From: Elizabethkingia meningoseptica_A
GTDB lineage: Bacteria; Bacteroidota; Bacteroidia; Flavobacteriales; Weeksellaceae
Direction of reading: 5' to 3'
NCBI RefSeq assembly: GCF_045762675.1
Contig: NZ_JBJDLK010000002.1
Location: forward strand, 124,001 to 188,000
Length of the DNA: 64,000 nucleotides
The notes under the pieces were generated by a model that was given only the letters and a program-made list of their open reading frames with translations, had not been told where the DNA came from and did no database searches. Positions 34,895 to 42,599 of the stretch are shown here, one piece after another (positions within the stretch are counted from its first letter, which is position 1; every line of letters begins with the position of its first letter). The position numbers and the translations under genes are program-made.

Positions 34895-35605
34895 ATGGAA
34901 AAAATTATTCTGATTGAAGACGAGACCAGCGTGGTATCATTTATCAAGAAAGGACTTCAGGAAAAAGGTTATGAAATTTCTGTTGCTTTTGACGGTCGTA
35001 CCGGTGTACAGTTGGTAGAAGCCAATGATTTCGATCTTGTAATTCTCGATATTATGCTTCCTGAAATGAATGGTCTGGACGTATGCAAGGAGATCAGAAA
35101 AACCAATAAGCATGTTCCTATTCTATTTTTAACAGCTCTGGGAACTTCTGAAAATATTGTTCTGGGATTAGAAAGCGGTGGTGATGATTATCTTGTAAAA
35201 CCTTTCAAATTTATTGAACTGGTAGCCCGCATAAAGTCTTTATTAAGAAGAAGTGGCAATAATAACAGCATTCCTGAAATTCAGGAACCGGATGCCGATA
35301 AGGAATATCTTTATCAGTTTTCAGATCTTGTGGTGAATGATTATACCAAAAAAGTTACCCGTGGCGGAGAGGAGGTAACCCTTACCTCTACCGAATATAA
35401 GTTACTGGTCTATTTTCTTAATAATCCTGAGAAAGTAATTTCACGTGCAGAGATTCTGGATGCCGTATGGGGCGTAAATTATGAACTGGGGACCAATGTA
35501 GTGGATGTATACGTTAACTACCTGAGAAAAAAACTGGATAACCAGGACAGCAATAAGCTGATACATACCGTAATAGGAATGGGCTATGTACTGAAAAAAC
35601 CATAA
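34895..35605 (+). CDS. OmpR-family response regulator
   Basis: 236 residues from the ATG at 34895; an in-frame TTG six bases upstream is not needed. The receiver domain (1-118) has the acidic pair E8/D9, phospho-acceptor Asp52 in LVILDIMLP and Lys near residue 103 in YLVKPF. The C-terminal domain is an OmpR winged helix (LTSTEYKLLVYFLNNPEKVI...VDVYVNYLRKKLD). Its stop overlaps or directly precedes the kinase gene start, so they are a cognate pair. Confidence 0.95.
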   Translation: MEKIILIEDETSVVSFIKKGLQEKGYEISVAFDGRTGVQLVEANDFDLVILDIMLPEMNGLDVCKEIRKTNKHVPILFLTALGTSENIVLGLESGGDDYLVKPFKFIELVARIKSLLRRSGNNNSIPEIQEPDADKEYLYQFSDLVVNDYTKKVTRGGEEVTLTSTEYKLLVYFLNNPEKVISRAEILDAVWGVNYELGTNVVDVYVNYLRKKLDNQDSNKLIHTVIGMGYVLKKP

Positions 35606-35608
35606 TGA

Positions 35609-37018
35609 ATGTTTAACAGAGTTATTACAAACCAAACCAAAACCATGGTTCTTTTAATGCTTGTTTTTACAAGCATTATATTACTTTTCAGCGGTCTGGT
35701 TTATTTTTCAATCGTTAACTTTTCACATCAGCGGTTTTATGAATTACTGAAAATCCGTACCACAACGATTGTACAGATTGAAAAAGGAAAGGAACATCTG
35801 GATCTTCCGGACAACTATATTTTAAACAGTCTGAATGACAGTGAACTTCCAAAGGAAAAAGATTATGTTTTTGCGGTTCCGAAAGATTCTAATTTTAATA
35901 AAATATCACAGGAGGTTCATATCCCCTCTTCTTTCTTCAAAAACATTGTAAAAAAAGGAGAAGCTAATTACAATGATGAAGAGTTTTACTATATAGGCCA
36001 AACTTTTAAATTTGAAGACAGAGATTATATTGCCATAGCCTCAGCACAGAATCATTATGTAGCCTATTATCTGGAATTCCTTAAAAGAACGCTTATCACG
36101 TGTATTGTGCTTTCGCTTTTCTTCAGTATGATCTTCTCTTTCTACCTGTCTAAAACTTTATTCAAGCCTATTTTAAAGATTACAGGCAAAGTAAAAGAAA
36201 TAAGTTCTGAAAACCTGCATTTAAGACTTGAAGCCCAGCCTGATAATAAAGAACTGAATGAGCTGGTAGAAACCTTCAATGATATGCTTAACCGTATAGA
36301 AACATCATTTGAAACTCAAAACCATCTGATCGGTAATGTCTCACATGAACTGAGGACTCCCCTTACTTCTATTATGGGGGAAGCAGATGTTGCACTTTCT
36401 ATTAACAGATCTGCAGATGAATATAAGGATACTTTAGGGGTTATTCTGGATGAGGCTGAAAAACTGGATAAAAAAATCAAGGCTTTATTAATGATTGCAC
36501 AGACAGGATTTGACGGAAAAATTCAGAAGTTTGATAAAGTGAGAACCGACCAGTTGTTGTGGGATGTTATTGAAACGTTGACCAGAATTGATACCCGAAA
36601 CAATATATTTCTGGATATAAGCATGCTTCCGGATAATCCTAAAAAATTAAAAGTAGAGGGGAACGAACAATTATTACATCTGGCTCTCGCCAATATCATC
36701 AGCAACGGTTGTAAATACTCAAATTTCCAACAGGTAAAAGTTTCGTTAGGCGCTACAGATAACGATGTTTATATTATTGTAAAAGATTCAGGTATCGGTA
36801 TTCCGGAAGAAGAAATGAACAAGATTTATGATCCTTTCTTCAGGGCGTCGAATACTAAAAATTATGAAGGCTACGGAATAGGGCTTCCTCTGGCCCGTAA
36901 CATTGTCCGAATACACCACGGCGAACTGATTGTGACTTCCCATGAAAACCAGGGCACTACTGTTCAGCTTCGTTTTCCTAATTATTACAATACTCACACA
37001 GAAGAAAAACAAGCCTAG
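35609..37018 (+). CDS. Sensor histidine kinase
   Basis: 469 residues. Two membrane helices (about 12-33 and 165-187) flank a periplasmic sensing region of about 130 residues. A HAMP linker is followed by the HisKA box with phospho-acceptor His246 in GNVSHELRTPLTSI, then N, G1 and G2 boxes of the ATPase domain (NIISNGCKYS, VKDSGIGIPEEE, YGIGLPLARNI). The start ATG is 3 nt after the response-regulator stop. The signal is unknown; downstream genes for a UspA-like protein and pyruvate oxidase are possible targets. Confidence 0.95.
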   Translation: MFNRVITNQTKTMVLLMLVFTSIILLFSGLVYFSIVNFSHQRFYELLKIRTTTIVQIEKGKEHLDLPDNYILNSLNDSELPKEKDYVFAVPKDSNFNKISQEVHIPSSFFKNIVKKGEANYNDEEFYYIGQTFKFEDRDYIAIASAQNHYVAYYLEFLKRTLITCIVLSLFFSMIFSFYLSKTLFKPILKITGKVKEISSENLHLRLEAQPDNKELNELVETFNDMLNRIETSFETQNHLIGNVSHELRTPLTSIMGEADVALSINRSADEYKDTLGVILDEAEKLDKKIKALLMIAQTGFDGKIQKFDKVRTDQLLWDVIETLTRIDTRNNIFLDISMLPDNPKKLKVEGNEQLLHLALANIISNGCKYSNFQQVKVSLGATDNDVYIIVKDSGIGIPEEEMNKIYDPFFRASNTKNYEGYGIGLPLARNIVRIHHGELIVTSHENQGTTVQLRFPNYYNTHTEEKQA

Positions 37019-37118
37019 TTTCAGCACCTTACATAACACCGGTTAAAATTCTAATCTCATTTTAATCTCGTTAATCACATTTTAATTTGTTTCCAAAAGG
37101 TTTCTAATCTGTCGGGTA

Positions 37119-37126
37119 TAGCTTTG
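37119..37126 (+). promoter_or_regulatory. -7 box of the UspA-like gene
   Basis: TAGCTTTG fits TAnnTTTG, 40 bp upstream of the ATG at 37167. Confidence 0.4.
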
Positions 37127-37166
37127 TATCATCAAAATAAGATAATACAAACCAAACCCCAAAGTT

Positions 37167-37667
37167 ATGAGCAAAACTATTTTAATAGCCACTGATTATT
37201 CTCTGGAATCACTAAATATATTGAAGAAAGTACTACACGAGAAAAACGCATTACAGGATGATACTCAATATGACATCCTTTTTGTATCCGGCTATGATAT
37301 GGGTGACTCTATAAGAGATCTTCTTTTTACTACTAAAAACACAATTTTCAATAAAATAAGACCACAGGAGTTTTGTGACGCTTATGAGATTATCCGTAAT
37401 AAATATTCTCATTTGGTGAATAAAATTGTTTGCGATGTTTTTACAGGAAACTTCCAGAGAACATTCAACAATTATGTAAAAGCACAAAATATAGATGAGG
37501 CTTACTACTCTCCTTCTATTAAAAGCAAAAACAAAGGGAAATTCGACATTATTCCGTACATCAAAAAATGCAAAGGCTTAGCAGCACAGGAAGTTGCTAT
37601 TGCCGCTCCGCAAAGACTTCCGGAAAGAGGGCGACTTGCTGAGATTTTTGCAGAGGTCGGAAGCTAA
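37167..37667 (+). CDS. Small UspA-like cytoplasmic protein
   Basis: 166 residues. The opening SKTILIATDYSLESLNILKK resembles the first strand and helix of universal-stress-protein folds (ILIATDxSxES), but no ATP-binding GxxG-9-G(S/T) signature is visible later, so membership is tentative. The tail is a short basic and Ala-rich region. It lies 31 bp upstream of the YoaK gene on the same strand and downstream of the two-component pair. Confidence 0.6.
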   Translation: MSKTILIATDYSLESLNILKKVLHEKNALQDDTQYDILFVSGYDMGDSIRDLLFTTKNTIFNKIRPQEFCDAYEIIRNKYSHLVNKIVCDVFTGNFQRTFNNYVKAQNIDEAYYSPSIKSKNKGKFDIIPYIKKCKGLAAQEVAIAAPQRLPERGRLAEIFAEVGS

Positions 37668-37698
37668 AAAAAACAACACTTTAAAAAAACAACACACA

Positions 37699-38526
37699 AT
37701 GTTAAGAAATTATAGTAACAGCAGAACATTGGGAGACAACATTAAGTTGGGGACGCTGACAGCTTTTACCGCTGGCACTATAAATATAGCATCCCTATTG
37801 ATATTTCTCTCTTTTACATCAAACGTAACGGGACATTATGCTATTCTGGCAGCTGAAATCAGTAAAGGAAACTGGACACAGGTTGCCGTAGTAGGCGGAT
37901 GGATTTTCCTGTTCTTTTTCGGAAGTTTTTTATCTAATCTTATCGTTATCAACTTTAATAAAAAGAGCAAATATTTTGCACATGCCATGCCTATTGCACT
38001 GGAAATTATCTGTCTTTTGTTTGTAGGGGTTTACGGGCAGTTTTATTACCAGAGAACATTAGAAGAAACAGAATATCTTGTGGCTTTAATGTTATTTGCA
38101 ACAGGTCTTCAGAATGGTTTAACGGCAAGTATTTCAAACTTTTCGGTTAAAACAACCCACCTTACCGGTACAACAACCGACCTTGGAATTCTGTTCTCTA
38201 TGTTTACCCATAAGAAATACAGAAAAAATCCTGAGCTGATCGGAAGAGCAAAACTATTGATGAGCATTATGCTTTCCTATGTTTTAGGCGCTGTGTTTTC
38301 CGGGTTAACCTATTACTACCTTGAGTTCAGAGTATTTTATGTGATCAGCTTATGTCTTTTAGTTGTTATCGGTTACGATTCCTATAAAATACACTTAAGA
38401 CACTTTAACACCAGATACAGGTACAGCAGAATATACAAAAAGCCAACGCTTCTGGCTTACCTGTATGATAAAATTCACGGCATTCCCAAAAGAAAGGAGA
38501 AAAGAAAATTTATACTTGAAGATTAA
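37699..38526 (+). CDS. YoaK/DUF1275 family membrane protein
   Basis: 275 residues from the ATG at 37699 (MLRNYSNSRTLGD); a frame extending to 37594 overlaps the preceding gene and is rejected. About six hydrophobic helices with the DUF1275 motifs GTLTAFTAGTINIASLLIF, TSNVTGHYAILA, ATGLQNGLTASIS and TTHLTGTTTDLGI. Function is unknown; the fold resembles small transporters. Followed by a terminator. Confidence 0.85.
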   Translation: MLRNYSNSRTLGDNIKLGTLTAFTAGTINIASLLIFLSFTSNVTGHYAILAAEISKGNWTQVAVVGGWIFLFFFGSFLSNLIVINFNKKSKYFAHAMPIALEIICLLFVGVYGQFYYQRTLEETEYLVALMLFATGLQNGLTASISNFSVKTTHLTGTTTDLGILFSMFTHKKYRKNPELIGRAKLLMSIMLSYVLGAVFSGLTYYYLEFRVFYVISLCLLVVIGYDSYKIHLRHFNTRYRYSRIYKKPTLLAYLYDKIHGIPKRKEKRKFILED

Positions 38527-38569
38527 TATATTATTGGTTCTAATTTTTTTCAAAATTAGCTGTGTGTGG

Positions 38570-38595
38570 ATCCCCTGTTTGCAGAAACAGGGGAT
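38570..38595 (+). terminator. Terminator after the YoaK gene
   Basis: 11-bp perfect GC-containing stem (38570-38580 with 38585-38595), 4-nt loop, then TCTTTTTTG. Confidence 0.85.
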
Positions 38596-38669
38596 TCTTT
38601 TTTGTGAAATTACACAAAACTCATATTTATATTAAAGTTTTACATAAGCCCTGCTAAATAAAAAGAGAG

Positions 38670-38677
38670 TAGATTTG
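38670..38677 (+). promoter_or_regulatory. poxB -7 box
   Basis: TAGATTTG, 28 bp before the poxB ATG, fits TAnnTTTG. Confidence 0.5.
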
Positions 38678-38705
38678 TAATGAAACTAACCACAAACAAA
38701 ATATT

Positions 38706-40433
38706 ATGGAAAAAAATATTGCCGAGCAAATGGTCGATATGCTCGTTGAAGCAGGTATTAAACGTATATATGCCGTTACGGGCGATAGTCTGAACCACCT
38801 GAATGATGCCGTCCGCAAAAGCGGTAAAATTAAATGGATTCATGTTCGCCATGAAGAAGCAGGCGCATATGCAGCAGCAGCTGAAGCTGAACTGGACGGA
38901 TTGGCCTGTTGTGCAGGAAGCTGCGGCCCCGGTCACGTTCATTTAATAAACGGTGTGTACGATGCACATAAAGGACATGCCCCGCTACTGGTGATTGCAT
39001 CAACAATTAATACCAATGAAATGGGTATGGATTATTTTCAGGAAACCAATACCATTAAACTTTTCGATGACTGCAGTGTTTATAATCAGATGATTATGAC
39101 GCCTGATCAGGCTCCCAGAATTTTACAGACCGCAATTCAGCATGCTATTTCCAAAAAAGGGGTGGCTGTTATAGGTTTGCCTGGTGATGTTTCTGAAATG
39201 AAAGCCAGGGAAAATGTAACTTCTAATCGTTTTTTCTTTACCCAGCCGCTGATCAGGCCAAACGATCACGAGCTTCAGCAGCTTGCAGACCTTATCAATG
39301 AAAATAAAAAAATAACAATATTCTGCGGTATTGGTGCTGAAAATGCCCATGCAGAAGTTGTTCAGCTTTCACAGCAGTTAAATGCTCCTGTTGGTTATTC
39401 TTTCCGGGGAAAAATGTCCATGCAGCACGACAATCCCAATGAAGTTGGCATGACAGGACTTTTGGGCTTACCTTCCGCCTACAACAGTATGTGTGATTCG
39501 GATTTGATTTTACTTTTCGGAACCGATTTCCCCTATCAGGCTTTTATGCCGGAAAAAAATAAAATCGCACAGATTGACCTGGCACCTGAACGTCTGGGAA
39601 GACGTGCCCGTGTAGATTTAGGGCTTTGTGGTGATGCCAGGGAAACTATTAAAGCACTTTTACCCCTCATAAAAGTCAGAGACGATCGTGGTTTTCTGGA
39701 TGAACAATTAAAGTATTATGAAAAAGTAAAAGAAAATCTTGAAACCTATGTCAAAGACTCCGGTTCTGAAAATAATATCCAGCCGGAATTTCTGGCATCC
39801 GTTATTTGCAATCAGGCAAACGATGATACTATTTTTACTGTAGATACAGGAATGACCTGCGTTTGGGGTGCACGTTTTATTAAAGCAACCGGAAAAAGAA
39901 AAATGCTGGGCTCCTTTAATCATGGTTCCATGGCCAATGCAATGCCTATGGCTATTGGTGCTGCACTATCCCACCCCGAAAGACAAGTTATTGCCATGTG
40001 CGGCGACGGCGGAATTTCTATGCTTTTAGGAGATCTGGCTACCATACATCAGTACAATTTGCCTGTTAAAGTTATTGTATTCAACAACAGAGCTTTAGGA
40101 ATGGTTCGCCTGGAAATGCAGGTAGCCGGACTTCCGGATAATGAGACCGATATGATCAATCCGGATTTTGCAAAAGTTGCTGAAGCGATGGGAATCACAG
40201 GTGAAAACATTCATAAAACCGAAGATGTGGAAGACGCTATTAAACGGGCACTCTCCTATGACGGTCCTTACCTGTTAAATGTTTTTACAAATCCTAATGC
40301 TCTGGCTATGCCGCCAAAAGTAGATGCGGGACAGGTGATCGGAATGGCTAAGTCTATGACCAAGCTTATGCTGGGTGGTCGCGTAAACGAGGTATTGGAT
40401 ACGATACGATCTAATTATAAGCATATCTTTTAA
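38706..40433 (+). CDS. poxB: Pyruvate oxidase-type (PoxB-like) thiamine-pyrophosphate enzyme
   Basis: 575 residues, the length of E. coli PoxB. N-terminal TPP-binding half with HVRHEEAGAYAAAAEAEL (catalytic Glu) and SCGPGHVHLINGVYDA; FAD-binding middle (QIDLAPERLGRRARVDLGL); C-terminal TPP phosphate half with MCGDGGISMLLGDLATI...NNRALGMV (GDGG-N motif). The C-terminus lengthens beyond the core, as in membrane-associated PoxB. It would oxidatively decarboxylate pyruvate to acetate and pass electrons to quinone; the closest alternative reading is another thiamine-dependent decarboxylase. Own promoter and terminator. Confidence 0.88.
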   Translation: MEKNIAEQMVDMLVEAGIKRIYAVTGDSLNHLNDAVRKSGKIKWIHVRHEEAGAYAAAAEAELDGLACCAGSCGPGHVHLINGVYDAHKGHAPLLVIASTINTNEMGMDYFQETNTIKLFDDCSVYNQMIMTPDQAPRILQTAIQHAISKKGVAVIGLPGDVSEMKARENVTSNRFFFTQPLIRPNDHELQQLADLINENKKITIFCGIGAENAHAEVVQLSQQLNAPVGYSFRGKMSMQHDNPNEVGMTGLLGLPSAYNSMCDSDLILLFGTDFPYQAFMPEKNKIAQIDLAPERLGRRARVDLGLCGDARETIKALLPLIKVRDDRGFLDEQLKYYEKVKENLETYVKDSGSENNIQPEFLASVICNQANDDTIFTVDTGMTCVWGARFIKATGKRKMLGSFNHGSMANAMPMAIGAALSHPERQVIAMCGDGGISMLLGDLATIHQYNLPVKVIVFNNRALGMVRLEMQVAGLPDNETDMINPDFAKVAEAMGITGENIHKTEDVEDAIKRALSYDGPYLLNVFTNPNALAMPPKVDAGQVIGMAKSMTKLMLGGRVNEVLDTIRSNYKHIF

Positions 40434-40486
40434 GCAGATAAGACCATAAAAATAGATGTTGGTTTCACAGCCAATACTCAACATAA

Positions 40487-40517
40487 AAAAACGGGAAATA
40501 ATATGTTTCCCGTTTTT
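40487..40517. terminator. Bidirectional terminator
   Basis: 12-bp perfect stem (40487-40498 with 40506-40517), 7-nt loop, A run before and T run after. It serves poxB and the convergent TlpA-like gene. Confidence 0.85.
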
Positions 40518-40529
40518 ATGTTTAAAATG

Positions 40530-41927
40530 CTATTGTAAATGTTTTTCAATTTGACTTAAAAAGCGTGGATCTGAAGGTCTTGTAAAATCATCGGAAATGA
40601 CTTCATGCTTTTTATTTAATAATATATAACGTGGTATCGTACTAACTTTAAACTCTTTTGTAAAAGGATGATTAGCATTTGTGATAATATAATTGAGATT
40701 ATGGTCCTTTTTTGAAAGCAAAAAATTATGCCATTTTTCAAAATTATTATCAATACTTATTTTCACAAATTCTATTTTTCCCCTGTACTTTTGTTCTGCT
40801 TTATTCCATGCCGGCATTTCGTTAAGACACGGAATACACCAAGTTGCCCAAAGATCAATAAGCACCAAAGATTCGGTTTTTACAGATATAGCATCCTTAA
40901 AGGTAACATCATGTGAATTTGCATCCTGAAGTTTTGAGCCAAATACATTTTCGGATATTTTTTCTGTTTTTATATTAACCGAATTTGCAAGACTACTCTT
41001 TCGGATATATTTTTTTATTGTACTAATATCTTTTTTACTCAATTCATCAAAAGGGTACTCAATATAATCCAGTAAAAAACCATCTAATGCTTCTGTCTGA
41101 TGTAATCTGGAATCAAGAAACTGAAGGTTTTCAAGCAAATCAGGATTTTTATTTTTAAAAGACGTAAACCGTAACAGGTTATATACCAAACTTTTATTTA
41201 AAACCGTATTAAGCTTATCTAACAATTTAATATTATTAAAAATTTCTTTATAATAAGAATCCAGCTCTTCAATAATCTTAGAATCCTTAATTTGTGAAAA
41301 ATCAACATTAAATATTTTATTGTAAAAATACAAGGTCAGATAATTTTGGATAGCCTCCTGTTCAATACTGTTATAAGTATCTGATTTTGATTTTACGTCC
41401 TGTACCTTCTTTTCATAGTCCTTTTTCAACTCACTTATGTAGCTGTGCAGATTATTTGACGTTTGAACTGCATATATATTATTATCAACTATTAATGTAT
41501 TCAGGATATTATTCTTTGCATTTCCTGTGTATGAATTAATACAGCTTCCACAAAGTTTAAAATTTAAAGTATCATCTTTAAAAACAAAATATCTTTTAAC
41601 CACCGTTTTATTGTTCACCAACCGGTATGATTCAAAAACAGTTGGTTTTATTAAACCTATCTGCTTACTCTTTTTTATGTTCTCTTCTGAACTTGGAATT
41701 TCAATATTAAAATTTCTTTGGCTAACCAAAGAATTAAGTACAAATACGCCTTTATTAACAAACTCAACATTTATCGTTACATGTATTGAATCCTTTTCTC
41801 TTTGCAGTGCCACAGCATTTTCTACAGAAATATCTTTCTTATTATTTTTCCGGCAAGAACTTCCAGTTATTATAAATATTACGAATAAAGGGAAGAGCAT
41901 AATCTTCCCCAATTTATTAACGGCCAT
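40530..41927 (-). CDS. TlpA-like thioredoxin-fold lipoprotein
   Basis: About 465 residues if started at the ATG at 41927 (ATGGCCGTTAATAAA); a frame runs back to 41948 and other in-frame ATGs exist, so the exact start is open. A lipobox GSSC follows a hydrophobic signal peptide. The N-terminal 300 residues are helical and unfamiliar (a DUF4369-like part is plausible). The C-terminal part is a thioredoxin fold: LIDLWATWCIPCLNEMPAWN with the redox CxxC, KISIDNNFEKWHNF and a cis-Pro loop (TIPRYILLN). Probably reduces or isomerises disulfides of exported proteins. It overlaps the stop of the upstream double-glycine peptide gene. Confidence 0.82.
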   Translation of the reverse strand: MAVNKLGKIMLFPLFVIFIITGSSCRKNNKKDISVENAVALQREKDSIHVTINVEFVNKGVFVLNSLVSQRNFNIEIPSSEENIKKSKQIGLIKPTVFESYRLVNNKTVVKRYFVFKDDTLNFKLCGSCINSYTGNAKNNILNTLIVDNNIYAVQTSNNLHSYISELKKDYEKKVQDVKSKSDTYNSIEQEAIQNYLTLYFYNKIFNVDFSQIKDSKIIEELDSYYKEIFNNIKLLDKLNTVLNKSLVYNLLRFTSFKNKNPDLLENLQFLDSRLHQTEALDGFLLDYIEYPFDELSKKDISTIKKYIRKSSLANSVNIKTEKISENVFGSKLQDANSHDVTFKDAISVKTESLVLIDLWATWCIPCLNEMPAWNKAEQKYRGKIEFVKISIDNNFEKWHNFLLSKKDHNLNYIITNANHPFTKEFKVSTIPRYILLNKKHEVISDDFTRPSDPRFLSQIEKHLQ

Positions 41928-42219
41928 ATCCATCACAAGCACAATCATAAGAGTATCTTGACCCTGGTCCCATTACTGTTAAACATTGCTGGTTTGCCTG
42001 TGCAGATTGCTGAGCACATGTACCTGTTGCTTGTATCTCATATTTACCAAATCCTCCATTAGGATATGTTACATGGATTCTACATGTTCCAAGACCACCT
42101 CCCTCTTCAAATGAAGATGAAGGTGTTTCCATTCCTCCGCCAAAAACATTTTTTAATTGCTCTCTTGTGAGTCTTTCTTTATATCTAAATTGAAGCTTTT
42201 TTATACTCATTTTTTTCAT
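41917..42219 (-). CDS. Double-glycine-leader, cysteine-rich small exported protein (bacteriocin/RiPP-like)
   Basis: 100 residues. Residues 1-28 form a leader: basic start, then LTREQLKNVFGGG (17-29), the LxxxxLxxVxGG double-glycine pattern used by peptidase-containing ABC transporters in Bacteroidota. The mature part, about 72 residues after Gly28, is Gly-rich and has five cysteines (46, 68, 79, 93, 95) with several Ser, Asn and Tyr, suggesting disulfides. No lanthipeptide, lasso or radical-SAM enzyme is adjacent, and no C39 transporter is seen within the window. Its stop overlaps the downstream TlpA-like gene, so a thioredoxin-fold protein is co-translated. An activity as bacteriocin or signal is inferred only. 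Confidence 0.75.
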   Translation of the reverse strand: MKKMSIKKLQFRYKERLTREQLKNVFGGGMETPSSSFEEGGGLGTCRIHVTYPNGGFGKYEIQATGTCAQQSAQANQQCLTVMGPGSRYSYDCACDGYGR

Positions 42220-42599
42220 AAGAATTATTTTTTAATTTTCTAATTATTTAAGCCAAATTAGATTAAGTCACTAAACAATTTGCAAGGTTGTTTAGATTTA
42301 TATTATGTACATTAACTTTCAAAAATATCTTCAAGATCCTAGACAGATTGCCTGTCTACCATTCCATATCCATTTCTAAAGAATATCAGTACTCCATCCT
42401 GATTGTTTAATGCAACTAAATTAAAAACATAATCCCAACATTGATTTTTTTTAATAAAAAAATAATTTGGTTTAAAATTATTAACATAGAATAGAAAAAA
42501 TTACATACATTTAAAATTTTGCAAAAATGTATTTTTTCATTTCCACGAAAACAATACACTTTCAAAACTTCCGTATATTCGTGCTTCTTTATCAATTTT
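42220..42599. other. Divergent intergenic region with a possible decayed gene
   Basis: 380 bp between the double-glycine peptide gene and tex. On the minus strand from about 42500 down to the stop at 42339-42341 lies an open stretch of about 50 codons without a usable ATG start, with text such as NQCWDYVFNLVALNNQDGV then FFRNGYGMVDRQSV. It reads like real protein but matches nothing I know, so it may be a remnant. A small inverted repeat AGACAG/CTGTCT sits at 42341-42357. No transposase is seen. Confidence 0.3.

Noticed and set aside
41917..42219. Lanthipeptide, lasso or thiopeptide precursor
   Set aside because: No LanM/LanB-like, radical-SAM or YcaO enzyme lies nearby; only the double-glycine leader supports a secreted peptide.
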